DNA of 64,000 nucleotides from Gnetum montanum (lineage: Eukaryota; Streptophyta; Gnetopsida; Gnetales; Gnetaceae). A model generated the notes under the pieces. It saw only the letters and a program-made list of their open reading frames with translations, did not search any database and was not told the origin of the DNA. Positions 22,467 through 34,031 of the stretch are shown piece after piece. A program made the translations under genes and the position numbers. Position 1 is the stretch's first letter. The number at the start of each line of letters is the position of its first letter. The stretch is from contig MNCI01011812.1 of the NCBI GenBank assembly GCA_015680685.1, forward strand, positions 62,001-126,000, given 5' to 3'.

Positions 22467-22520
22467 TATTTATGGCAGTAGTGGAAAAATGGGAAAACTT
22501 TCCCTCTCTCTCTCTCTCTC
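22467..22520 (-). promoter_or_regulatory. Candidate core promoter of the antisense gene
   Basis: Read on the minus strand, a GA-rich run (22504-22519) precedes ATAAATAG (about 22474-22467), which lies about 150 bases upstream of the start codon at 22315. This is a plausible plant TATA arrangement, but composition alone could give it. Confidence 0.35.
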
Positions 22521-22679
22521 AGAGTAATGCGGAGTGCGCCGTGCAACATAGCATGCTCGCCACAACATCATGACACTATTAGCATTTAAACCTTGACACG
22601 TTTCAAGCCAACTACTCGCCTTCCCAAAGATAAGAAAAAAGAACATATAATATTTGTTTTAGATTGGGGGTCCGAAAAG

Positions 22680-23050
22680 ACCTTAAACTAACAAGCCTAA
22701 CATAGTTGCGCTCCTCAGGACCCTAAAATAGTAGTTTCAACTCGTAACGTTCGCAGTCCGCAATGACATTAAACTAACTACATCCTTACATCAGCAGTTA
22801 CCTCATATGCTTCGACATAGGTGGTATCACATTTCCTAGCAGTTTCATGTCTTCAATCCCGCTCTAGCAGTTCGATACCCCTTGTACTTGCAATTTCCTT
22901 CTTTTTATTATTATTTTACATATCGCAATATGGCAGTTCGAGATGACACTAAACTAGCGATTTGGCATTAGCATATTGACAGGCACACGTTCCACTAGCA
23001 ACTTTACACTCTCACACCTTGGCGGTCCGCCATGACCTTAAACGAGCAAA
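22680..23050 (+). repeat. Short degenerate repeats GACCTTAAACTAGC, second cluster
   Basis: Five or so units (GACCTTAAACTAACA, GACATTAAACTAAC, GACACTAAACTAGC, GACCTTAAACGAGC) lie between the promoter of the antisense gene and the reverse transcriptase. They are the same type as those at 17565-17790 and 26640-26910. Confidence 0.6.
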
Positions 23051-23259
23051 ATTTCAATCTTTACATCGCCTTACTTAGCAAGTCGCATCTCGATGTTGCT
23101 TTGCAGATTTGCGTTTCACACAATCTCTGATGACCTTTACTAAGGCTTTCATCTTATGATGGTAGGTCAAGCAAGAGATGGGAATCCATCATGCCATTTC
23201 CACACTTTTAATGTTAGCTGGGCCACAAGGCAAGCTCGCGAGATAGTTGAACCCCGACA

Positions 23260-24650
23260 TGATCGACTAGGGGTCGACTACGATTAACACTATAGCAGCC
23301 TTAGAAGCATCCCTGGATTGGCCTAGACACTTGGTCCAAGCCCTAAATTTAGAAGCCAGGGATGTAATCAAGGATCCTCTTATCAAGATACTTGTGACCA
23401 TGTCAAAAAGGGAGGTAAAGACGTTAAGACTTAGCTCCCTCCTAGGCACACAAATACATGAAGGCATAGTTAAAACTTTGCAGGATCACATCAATGCTTT
23501 CACATGGTCGTACAGTGACATGCTGGGTCTGGATCCATGGCTGATTTAGCATAACATCGTCCTAGACGCACACGTAAAGGCAGTCAAGCAAAAGGTGCAT
23601 AAGATTAAGCCAGAAATCACACTAGCTGTGAGGGATGAATTTACTAAGTTGTACCGAGCAAGTTTCATCTGCTTGGTTGACTATTCAGAGTGGGTGTCCA
23701 ACATCATTGTAGTTTCAAAGAAAATAAGAGGGATACAAATCTGTATAGACTTCCGAGATTTGAACAAGGCAACGATCAAAGACAACTTCCCACTCCTGAG
23801 TATTGATCAACTCATCGACACCATGATTGGTCATGCTTTGCTATCCTTCATGGATGGCTTCTCTGGATACAACCAAATCTACATCAACCCAGAGCACCAG
23901 CTGTCAACAACCTTCAACACTCCATTGGGAACCTTTTACTATACCATGATTCCTTTCGGGCTTAAGAATGCTGGAGCAACCTACCAACGAGCCATGACCT
24001 ACATTTTCAGTGACTACATCTTAGAAATGTTAAACGATTACGTAGATGATATAGCAGTTAAGTCCAAAGAGGCATCAGATCACCCACGTGATCTAGGGGT
24101 AGTCATCAAGTGTTGTCAAATGCACGAATTACGCCTCAATTCTAAGAAGTGTGTCTTCGTAGTAAAGACTAGATGCATGTTAGGATTCGTAGTATTGGAG
24201 GCTGGAATATGGGTGGACCCTGACAAAATCAAGGCCATCGTCAATCTAGTGCCTCCCACAAATCTTAAGGAGTTACGTGGTTTACAAGGTAGGGTACAAT
24301 TCATTCGAAGGTTCATAGCCAAGTTGACCGACAAGTTACACCCCATGCAACATCTTCTGAAGAAGGGGGTTGACTTTGAATAGACAATCCAGTGTCAACA
24401 AGCCTTCGACGACCTAAAGTAGGAGCTCTTGCACCTCCCAATGGTGCACTTGTTGAAAAGGGACAAATCTTTCTTCATATACCTTTCCACCTTCGACGCA
24501 TCCATAGCGACACTGCTATGTCAGAAGCAGGATGACAGTTTTGAGATACCGGTGTACTACCTAAGCCATGCACTAATAGCATACGAGGAAAAATACAACA
24601 AAGTAGAGAGGAATTGCCTAGCCCTAGTGTCTGCACTAAAGAAGTGATGA
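23260..24650 (+). pseudogene. Reverse transcriptase and first RNase H of element F
   Basis: Readable from about 23260, with a stop after LDPWLI (23549) and another at 24381-24383. Reverse transcriptase landmarks in order: AFTWSYSDMLGLDP; the finger segment with ICIDFRDLNKAT; SFMDGFSGYNQI; MIPFGLKNAGATYQRAM; and the catalytic box YVDDIAVKS, with both Asp kept. GFVV...DPDKIKAI and LRGLQGRVQFIRRFI close the domain. The gypsy-type RNase H follows (FDASIATLL, then EEKYNKVERNCLALVSALKK) up to about 24650. This enzyme copies element RNA to DNA; the copy here is broken by stops. Confidence 0.85.
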
Positions 24651-24839
24651 CATTACCTATTCTGCAGCACAACCAACATCATTTGTAAAAGCAACATACT
24701 CCAGGCTATCACCAACAACCTGTACGAAAGTAGCAGGACAACTCGATGGAAGGTAATAATTGCAGAGTTTGACCTATGCTATGTAAGTCAATCGTCGACA
24801 AAAAGTCAAGCCATAGGAACCCAACTTATGGCCTCACCA

Positions 24840-25330
24840 GTCGACGACTAGGCAACCATAGATCCCGAGTTCCTGGATGAATACGTTAGCAATGTCGCCT
24901 TCGTCCCGTCGCATTTCGAGGCGACCTTACACTTTGACGGTGCCTCAACCACATGAGGAGGGAGTGTCGCTGCCACGATCATATTCCTTTATGGGGAAAT
25001 GCACCCATCCGCTCATCAATTTACGTTCCCTTGCACCAACAATGTGGCAGAATATGAGGGGCTACTCAAAGGCCTCTTAACTGCCCGTGTGCTGTGTATA
25101 CAACACTTGGTGATCCGGGGAGATTCACAACTAGTTGTGAATCAAATCACCGAAGTCTACGCCTACAAGGCTATGCACCTACAACGCTAATGTGACCTAG
25201 CAAAAATCCTACTGAAGCAATTTGTGACCGCTGATGTGCAACACGTGCCACATAACGAGAACACCGTAGCAGATGCCCCAGCTACCCTCGTGCTAAACAT
25301 CCCATTACATTCCTTGGCAAACTTGCCAAC
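24840..25330 (+). pseudogene. Second RNase H-like domain of element F (Tat hallmark)
   Basis: After a linker comes LHFDGAST with the first acidic residue, then TNNVAEYEGLLKGL, IRGDSQLVVNQI and NENTVADA, the four acidic landmarks of an archaeal-type RNase H. A second RNase H between the gypsy RNase H and integrase is a known mark of the Tat lineage. Three stops interrupt it. Confidence 0.75.
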
Positions 25331-26635
25331 CGCGATCACAGAATGTATCAAGCCCATCACTTAGGGAGAACACGTGGTCTTTGTCGATGTTGGGGATACC
25401 CTAGAGTGGTACAATAACATTAAAGCTTATTTACAGCATGGCGAACCGCCAGGTGGATTGACATGGGCTCAGAGAGATGCAATCCGCAAGCATGCTCGAC
25501 AATACATGCTCATGGAAAATGATGCCCTGTGCTGACAATCCTATGATGGGATATTGCTAGCATGTATGGGTGGTGAGTAGGCACAAAAGGTAGTTAATGA
25601 GGTTCATGAAGGGCTGTGCGGTGGACACATAACACCCAGGGCTATGACTGTGAAAATTAGATGCCTAGGGTATGATTGGCCCTACATGGAGCGTGACTCC
25701 TTGTCGAAAGTCAAGACATGCGACACATGCTAGAGATATAAAAATCTCATACATATAGCACCTACAGACTGCACCCAACGCAAATTACGTGGCCCTTCCA
25801 ACGATGGGGACTAGACCTCATAGGGCCTATCACACCTAAGTCCTCCGCAGGGCATAGCTTCATTATCACTGCCACAGAGTATTTTACTAAGTGGGTGGAA
25901 GCTATTCCCCTGAGAAAAATGATGTCTCAGCAAATTTACCATTTCATCCTCGATAACATCGTAACTATGTTTGGGCTTCCAATGACTATTGTGATTGACA
26001 ATGGGCCACAGTTCAACAGTATGGAAACCCAAACCTTCTGTAGCAATCTAGGCATTAAACAATCATTTTATCCACAGGAGAATGGGCAGGCAGAGGCTAC
26101 AAATAAGTTCATCATCAACTTGCTGAAGAGGATGCTTAACAACAGTAAGAGGCGGTGGCACGAGCAAATATTCTATGTCCTTTGGGCCTATCGAACGACT
26201 TGCAGAACTGCGATGAGTAAGACCCCTTACAGTCTTGTTTACGGATCTGAAGTTGTAATGCCTTTTGAGTTGTAGGTGCCCTCACTTTGGATGATCCTGT
26301 CCAATGTCATGAGCGAAGCCTAGAACAAGGAATCACAAACCATCAACCTCGACTCAGTGGAGGAGGAATGCGTGTAGACGTTGAGACGAATCGAGCACTA
26401 TTAGAATAAACAACAGTAGAAGCACCATGCAGACCCGCATTAACGGCCAGTGTAGAAGACACACCTCATTCTCAAGGCCATCCGTGAGCATGTGAGTAAA
26501 TTCTCAGTCAATTGGGAAGGACCTTACGTAGTCACTAAAGCCTTTAGGAATGGAGCGTTCAAACTGGCAGACATGGATAGCAACGAGTTCGCCAACTCGG
26601 TGAACCACACGTACCTCAAATCGTACTATGTCTGA
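25330..26635 (+). pseudogene. Integrase of element F
   Basis: An HHCC zinc region (VHEGLCGGH, then CDTC after about 35 residues) is followed by the DDE core: GLDLIGPI, VIDNGPQF and NGQAEATNK, so all three catalytic residues are recognisable although the region near 25740-25900 has stops and a frameshift. AYRTTCRTAMSKTPYSLVYG follows. The C-terminal part runs in pieces to the TGA at 26633-26635 (LKSYYV), the usual end of these polyproteins. It would insert the element DNA into the genome. Confidence 0.85.
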
Positions 26636-27905
26636 AGCGTAATGGAAACAACAAGCACTATCCACTACAACAATAAACTAGCAGTCACACCAGGCAGCAT
26701 CCGCAATGATGATAAACTAGCAGCATCAGCAACCATCTGCTATGACGTAAAACTGGCACTGTTAGTTCACTATGACTATAAACTGGTATTGCACATCCGC
26801 TACGACATAAAACTAGCATGTACAGTTTGCCGAGACCTTAAACCAGAACAATGGTCTGCTGGGACCTTAAACTAGCATACGGTCTACCAAGACCTTAAAC
26901 TGGGTTCGCATCACATTCCCAACATGCACCAGCACCAGATACATGTCGAATGAAGGGGCATGATGCCAACATGTGAATGGGACTTCGTAGCTCTAGGACG
27001 TAGTTCTTAATGCAAGGAGAACGCGGTCCGGAGCATGCATGGCACTGCCACCCTCGGTGTCATGCTGACCCTTCGAAGACGTCGTATGATGTCACACGGG
27101 CCCTTTGAACCTACCATCGCCACGGCCCACTGCCCTAATGGTAGTTCTTGGGCTTGTTTCCACTTCTAGGGTGCTGATAGTATTGTGGCCTAGCCACAAT
27201 ATTTTTGCTCTTCAGTTCCCCATCAAGGTTTTGGCTTTTGCAATATTTAGCTATGTGGTAGCTGATCCTATAATTGGACTGAGCATGCATTCCTTTGGTG
27301 GGGATTCTAGTGCATTCGCGCCCATAACAGCTCCCAGTGCCTTAGAGGCTAGCTCCCTCATGCCAGCATTGCCAAGGTAGCTACTGGCCTTCTAGCTTTG
27401 GGCATCTCACACTAGCAATGGTGCCCAAGAGTAATAACAATGCTAGCAGCTAGTAAGACCTTGTCCCCACAAATGCATCTTGCTACAATAGCAAACGTTA
27501 CAATGTCACAAAGTGAGTTCCTTGACTAACATGGCTATTTGAGAGTGTAGACTCTAGCATGTGCGTAACACAGCTTGCCGTGTGGAAGGTTTCTGTAGGC
27601 GAGTCAGAACCCTCCATGGATGTAACACAATTCATCCTACAGAGGGGACACCTACCTACAGGAGGTTGAAGAACAACGCTAGCCAAAGATGAAAATGTAA
27701 ACGAGCCTGTTAGAGCACTTCGATGAGGGACTTGGCTAAACATCATCTTTTCTCTCTGCCTTAACCTCCGCAAAATCAATGTAACACTCTCAAGCGCAGC
27801 CAAGTGATGTCTCAGCACTTACCAAGCAACAACCTTAACATTTCTCCTGCTGAGGTGTTTTGTATTCTTTGCTGATGTCCATGGAGCCTATTCTCCAGAT
27901 GTCAA
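26636..27905 (+). other. 3' untranslated region of element F, with the third short-repeat cluster
   Basis: About seven units of the type CNNGACNTAAACTAGCA lie at 26640-26910, related to the clusters on both sides of the antisense gene. From 26910 to 27905 I see no credible gene; short frames on either strand match nothing I know. Confidence 0.6.
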
Positions 27906-27919
27906 CAAAGAGGGGCCAA
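27906..27919 (+). other. Polypurine tract of element F
   Basis: AACAAAGAGGGGCCAA ends directly at the TG of the 3' LTR, the expected primer for plus-strand synthesis. Confidence 0.8.
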
Positions 27920-29620
27920 TGAAACACCCTAAAAATGTGGGATCATCCTTGCTTCACCAGGCTCTTGCAGTCCGTGTAGCACTATGGTAGTTCATTGGGA
28001 AGAGAACGTTCTAAGTCCAGGCTAGCCAGTTCAGCAAATTTTCTACTTTGAGCATGGACAGGTTCTGTACCATCCTGCCTACCCATCAAAGTAGCCTAAA
28101 CAGTCGACAGCCTGCTCAGAAACAATGTGTGGAATCAGCAGCAGCATTTTGGATGCGCAAGAAATAGTTTGGCAAGTTTTCTAAGTCAGGAAGCCTACTA
28201 CGCTACACTACGCTATGTAGCGTAGAAAGCTTCAGAAGACGATGGCGGAACAAAATGCTACGCTATGCAACGTCACACAGCGTAGCATGGCAATGACTTC
28301 ACTATCCACTCCACTCGCCCAATTTTGAGTTTTGCAGTGATGTCCCTTTTTGTTAGGAAGCAGCGAACCATGTCTACTGCTACGCTACAGTAAGCTACAT
28401 GGAGCAGCAAGGCGTAGCAATCCTGCGGAAGAGATAGAAGGCAGTTCAAAAAGTGGAGTCAACGGAGTTCGTAAGACTTGCATCCTAGGAGACAAGGTTT
28501 GCAAATCAACAAAGCTTTCGTGACTAAGGAAAGTTGCTATGCTACGCTACGTAGTGTAGCATAGCATAGCAAGCATGTGACATATAGCAAAACACGCGAC
28601 AAAGTGCTACGCCACGCCAAGCATGCTACGTCACAAAGCATAGCAAGGCATACAAGTGGTTGTGCAACATCAATGCACTCCACCTAATCGAACCGTTGGC
28701 ATACGTCTCCAAACGCTGATGATGCAATTACGGCGTAGTAGGATTGTAGTTATTGCATACAAGCTTGCATCACAACGGTCTTGTAGGTCCAACGGTCACA
28801 AACGACAAGAGTGGCGCTAGCAAGACAACCAAGGCTCGAGGCACGTAACATTCAAACCACTGCTTTCACAAGCCCTTGGTCCTATAAATACCCCAGCAAA
28901 CAGCATACAAAAAGAAGGTCTCCAATTTTTAAAGTTGCCAATTTCAAAAGAGTTCGTATCTTTCTTGAAGCAGACAGCTTCCAAGTGGTGGGAACTTTAA
29001 AATTCTGAAACAAAGATTTCCCCTCTCTCCAGCATTGTAATATCAAAGTCATCTGTCTAACACTATAAACAACAAGTCTCTCTCGGCTAGCGTGAGGTCC
29101 CCATCCCCGTTCTACCACCTTGGTAGAACCCTGCATTGTTTGTACACGAGTCTGCATCCAAGCGCATAGATCTTTTTGCTCGGCATGCCTTGGTTACCCT
29201 TGGGATTTTTGCACTCCGTCATGCTGTGTAGCCGATTGTATCCATCTTGATTGAACATGTTTGTAGCTTCGGAGCGGTGCATGTTTCTAACCACAATTTA
29301 CTTTATCTCTCATTTGTTGTCTCGTTTTTGCATTATTTTCTGTCTTATTCACCTTTAAGCATTACTTTGTATTACTATCGCATTTTTATAGTTTCTCCCT
29401 TACTTCATTTACCCTTAAGCATTATCTCGTATTTCGCATTATTTACGTTGCAAAAGGCTATATTGACACCAATGTAAGTCCCTGTCTAATCGACCAGACC
29501 ATTCAGGGCACCCCGTGTCTGCACACACCTAGCATGGCCCTCACGTGGATACGGGGTTGGAAGTGTCGCGCCCGTCGACCCCCAGTGTTCTTCTAGCCGC
29601 CGACATTTTCGGTCGCTACA
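27920..29620 (+). repeat. 3' LTR of element F
   Basis: 1701 bases, TGAAACACCC to GGTCGCTACA, aligned end to end with the 5' LTR; most differences are transitions. TATAAATA lies at 28883-28890. The GCTACGCTA/TAGCGTAGC clusters are present from about 28197. Confidence 0.95.
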
Positions 29621-29625
29621 AAGAG
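29621..29625 (+). repeat. Target site duplication of element F, right
   Basis: AAGAG, identical to 11032-11036. Confidence 0.9.
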
Positions 29626-31756
29626 TAATCAAAAGGCACTAAAAAATCCAATGTTTTTCTAGGGGGTTCCATTGGAAAGACATGCACCCATGCCTGAAGG
29701 TTGGTAGCTTCTTTGGATTCAGAAATCAAAAAAAAAAGAAGCAAGAAGGAAAAAAAAAGAAGAAAAGAAAGGAAAGTTCCATAAAGCAAAAATTCCTTCT
29801 CCCTTGAAGAAAACGCCAAGTGATCGTACACCTTGTTGTTATGGTACTCTCATAGTTGCTCATCATGAGATGAAACAATGTGGTGTCATTGATCAGGGGA
29901 ATGGACTTGGTCTTGGTCTTGGAACAATGAGTTAATGACACATTAATCATGCTTTACACGCAAGATCCATTGTGCCCTACGTCAGTTACCTCATGTCCCA
30001 ATCTCTACAATCCCTTCTGTAGTCTGCCTCATCTCGTTGTCCATGTAATTGTTTCCTGTGTCTCGTATAACATAGAATTATTACCTCATCCTGGTGATAC
30101 TTACATGTGTGTGTTTTGTGGAACTAGTGTGGATTACATTTAACCCTTCAAGTGCCCACGGACACTTTTAAGTGTGGTTACGCAAGGGCGTTATAGGTTG
30201 GAACCTGCTTTGGGGAGGACCCACTTGCATAATTTTTTGTAACTTGCACTCATAACACATCTCACACACACCCTCTATTACCCTTAGTGTATTTTCCAAG
30301 ATATTCTTTCTCTTATTACTATCCCTCCAAATTCCAATGTTCCTATGAACCATCACATGGCCTTTTTCTCTTTCTTACCACTCGAAGCCTTTATTGATCA
30401 ATTCCACCCACATAATTCTTTGTGCCTTTAGAACTAGTTAAATTACCCTAGAATCCTTTAACACTTGTTCACATGTCCTTACTATACATTGTTAATTTTA
30501 GAAAAATCCTAAAAATTGGTATATTGCGTTATGCCTTAAATATCGATAGGTTGCGATATCATGTTACATCAACCTATATATATGTGACCCCCGCACCACT
30601 TACTCTCATTTTCAACTATTCATGTGGGGTAGTTTTTCAAATTTCTCTCTACGACTTGCAATTTCGCATCCCTAGATTTCATACCTATATCTTGCTCGCT
30701 GGTCCTCCGATTTTCATTCCATCTAAACCTACTTGAACCCGGAGTGTTCAGCTTAGTCGTGGAGGAGGGGCACATGCTGAATAGTGCATAAATGTTTTAA
30801 AATTTGTCATCACCCAAAGGACATTATCAAGGGTAATTAGTTACAAAATTAAGGATGACTGTGTTGAAAATAATTTCATCCCCTTAGTTATACCAGGAAA
30901 CTAGAATGAGACCACCTAAGTGAAAAGGACTTGCTATTATAATCTTTCAAGAAACATCACATGGAGATAAAATAAATTCATTAAGGCAAGCAGTAAGGTA
31001 TAACTTAACTTTGGAAAAAACCTTACTAAAAATTGGCCCTGTGTGATTGCAAATGGCCTTGAGATGTGGATAATAAGAAGGTCTTGCTCAAGGTAGGAGC
31101 AAATGACCTAGGAGAGGCAAAGGACAAATTCCTGCCGAACAACATGCAGAGTAGGAGGAAAAATCATTTAGCATTCACCAAGAAGATCCTTTTACTGTAC
31201 AATTAAGGTAGGCAAAAGGAAGTGCTGCTGCAACGCCTAAATAGGGACAACATCTCACATTCTCCCAGGATTGTGTTCAGGTTATCCATGAAAGGTCCAC
31301 ATTCACTACGGTGATTGTGGAATTAAATTTTGAACCATTCGTAGAGTTTGCTCTTGAGGCTATTAGGGACCACCTCAAAGGGTCCCCCTTATGGCCTATC
31401 CTCTCTGAAAGCAGTGCCTGGTTCTTAGGGGAAATGTACCAATTTTGGCACAACAGAGAATAAGGTACCATAGTTAACATTTGTGGTGTAACAGTCGATT
31501 TTTCTGTTTAGGCCATTTTGAAAGTATCAAACCTTCTAAATACATGGCCAAAGGTTGCTTAGTTATCTACCCATTCAGACCCTGATGCATGATGAGTTTG
31601 GTTGAAAAGGACATATGACAAGGATAAGACTTTTGGAGAGTTGATGACAGAAGAGAGGATCTATTTCAAAATTGGAATGTATCACCTCTTCCCTACAAAG
31701 GGCTTAAAAAGAATTTCAACATATGCAGCAAGGGGATATGCAGTATGGATGGGAAA
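29626..31756 (+). repeat. Second copy of the tandem duplication of element A, right part
   Basis: It matches 8581-10712 (for example AAGACATGCACCCATGCCTG at 29676 and 8629) and then runs on into the complete ORF3, showing that the duplication preceded the insertion of F. Confidence 0.75.
30212..30646 (+). promoter_or_regulatory. Internal promoter-like module of element A, copy 2
   Basis: The conserved box GGGGAGGACCCACTTGCATA is at 30212-30231, a degraded GCGATATC near 30553, TATATATATG at 30575-30584 and GGGGTAGTTTTTCAAATTTC at about 30626. The acceptor-like GTGATTGCAA (AG lost) precedes ATG 31053. Confidence 0.5.
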
Positions 31757-33839
31757 GGTTAATGTTAACCTACCTCATCTATACTTTATAGAGATCCTGA
31801 GGTGGTGTGAAGAACGGAAGACAAGGAAGATGGCGTTACCCTTCCCTTGCCTTATCAGGAAACTATGCCAACATTCTAGTATCAGAGGATACACCAATGA
31901 TGTCCTATGAAAAGCCCAAAATGCTTTATATGTTGAATTGTTAAAGCCACCAGTCGCAAGGAAAATCACTGGTGAGACACTAAGACCGGAACAAGAAAAA
32001 GAACAAACATAAGGGTCAATTGTAACTCAACTTGCAAGACCCAACCAACTTCTAATTATGGGGCCTAGCCAACAACAAGAAGTAGGGCCTAGAACGGGTC
32101 AAGATCAACCACTGCCATCGTAAGATTATAGACCATCGATGAGCCATCTTAGGACCATTGCTGAGATGGTCAGTTGGGGAAGTTGTGATGATGCAAACCT
32201 CTTCCACATCATCGATGATGCCATACAACCCACAGTTTCTTTGGATCATGCAAGGGGTGAAGTGTCCATCCATACAGGAGGAGGGGAGAGCACTTGGTCA
32301 CAACAAATCTCAAGACCGCTGCATCTTTCCAAGTGCAATTAGAAACTAGTAAAGGGGCCACAGTGGTGGTCATACAACACTAGGATGCAATGGGAGCCAC
32401 AGATGTGGTCTTAGACCACATTAAAGAATCATTTAATGTACTTGTTGTGCCACTAGTAGATCTCATAGGAGCACGGGATGCTTAAACTTTGGCCGAAACC
32501 TCAATGACTCCTGTGGAACATGAGGATGTACTTAGTCGATTGTCACAAATAGGAAAAGTAATGACGTCCCTATTTGACATCCCTCAAGATGTTATGGCAA
32601 TTTAATCAGACCTCAATTCCACCAAGGGGAAGCTGGTCTTGATAGAGATGAGGGCCGAGCATGCTAAAGTAGAGGTGCAAAAATTGCAAAGAAAGGCTCA
32701 TGGCCTTACAAGTAGCACAACGGGATCCTTTGCAATTGGTTCTCATGGACCAACCGGATGCTTTCAAAACTAAGCAACTAGACAAACTATTGATGGAAAA
32801 TAAGAAAGTGGCAGAAGAAAAAGAGAAGGCTGTTTAGGATGCCTCTATAGTGCAAGCACAAACTTATGCACATACCATCACACTCAAGGCCTTACAGGAG
32901 GAAAAAAAGTAGCTTGTTGCTGACCACCTTTGGTTGACCTCTATGGAAAAGCAAAAGAATGTTCTTGAAGAACATTTTTAGCAATTACAAGAACAACTCA
33001 TCCGGGTCAACCAGGACATGAATTGTTTAGCCAGGGAGAATCGAACTCTCTCAATGAAGGAGGTACACACCATTCTCCAGAAGACGGCTATTGAAATAAG
33101 CACATGGTAAAATGAGGCTAAATGACAAGAAAAGCTAAAGGAGCACTTTTGGGACCAGGTGGGAATGTACAAACAGATCATTGAGAAGAAGATCTATATG
33201 GCCAAGGCCCACATCAATGCTATCAGTGCTTAACACACTAACTGGCGGACCATATTGGACACATATGCATTTTTCCACTAGGTAGAAGTTAAGAATTGGG
33301 TCCTGCAAATTTAAGACCTTACAGAATACATGGAGTTGGAAAACCTGCGGTATGCTAACCTTGCCATGTTAATAGCAGGGCGCCTGAGAATAGAGCTAGA
33401 GCAACAAGTAGCCACCACCTACAGCAAATATGAAACAGAATTTGTAGGATGAAAGAAGATATTGCAAAAACTGGAGATTGCAAATTCTAAACTTGAGGTG
33501 GTTAAAGCCAGCTACCAGGGACAAAAAGGTATTTCAATAGATTTGGCTCAACGGCTTGTAGATTTTCAAGAATATAGAGACAAAGCCAGAGCCTACGAGG
33601 GGGAACGACAGGTATTTGCGGCTTGGTATGTCAAGGCAAATAAAATGTTTCCGCAACTACCCTGCCCATGGGAGGTGTCGACTCCATCAAACATTGGAAC
33701 ATTAGCATGGATGACATAGGATCCTCAAATCGAAGAAGAGAAACTCCAGGCCATACTTCAACGCCAAGCCCCAAGACCTAGAGCACAAGACAAGGGAAAG
33801 GCACCTATGGAGGAGCAACCGCCACCAAGAACTACATGA
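31053..33839 (+). pseudogene. ORF3 of element A: plant-transposon-type domain plus coiled coil
   Basis: Starts at ATG 31053 and reaches the natural end, TGA 33837-33839, with about two dozen stops and some frameshifts between. The N-terminal domain is best preserved at 31602-31910 (FGELMTEERIYFKIGMYHLF, then NLPHLYFIEIL). A Glu/Lys/Gln-rich coiled coil covers about 32600-33640. The C-terminal block (LPCPWEVSTPSNIG) is shared with C and E, and the tail is proline-rich. It lies directly before the polypurine tract, the env position, but no signal peptide or membrane span is visible. The role is unknown; conservation in four element copies implies it mattered for the family. Confidence 0.7.
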
Positions 33840-34015
33840 GTTTCATCAATTTTTTTAGCTATAGGATTTTCTCTTGCATTTTTTGTGTTGTGTATCAACT
33901 TTGTTTTTATTCCACACTGCGGCATGAACCCATTCTCACCATTCAATAATCCCATAACTATCCACTGTGTAATCAATGGAGCTTGTTCTCACTGTAACTC
34001 GAGGACGAGTTTTCA

Positions 34016-34031
34016 TTCATTTGTGGGGGTA
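34016..34031 (+). other. Polypurine tract region of element A
   Basis: TTTGTGGGGGTA just before the 3' LTR. The stretch upstream, CTCGAGGACGAGTTTTCATTCA, is conserved in all five elements (E, B, C and D with changes). Confidence 0.7.

Larger units (their letters stand above)
11037..29620 (+). mobile_element. Element F: complete Tat-like Ty3/gypsy retrotransposon with an antisense intron-containing gene
   Basis: It has two LTRs of about 1.7 kb (TGAAACACCC...GGTCGCTACA), a perfect 5-base target duplication (AAGAG), a putative primer site, a repeat-rich leader, gag and protease in one frame, a seven-exon gene on the opposite strand, reverse transcriptase, RNase H, a second RNase H, integrase, a repeat-bearing 3' region and a polypurine tract. 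The double RNase H and the gag knuckle of type CxYHxxxGxxT point to the Tat lineage. All sense coding regions contain stops. At 18.6 kb it is long for an LTR element, and the antisense block explains about 5.8 kb of that. Confidence 0.9.

Noticed and set aside
27105-27818. Small frames on both strands in the 3' region of F
   Set aside because: No recognisable motif, no start context and no conservation to compare with.
28811-29477. Frames inside the LTR of F
   Set aside because: The same region in the 5' LTR is not conserved as protein; LTR sequence only.
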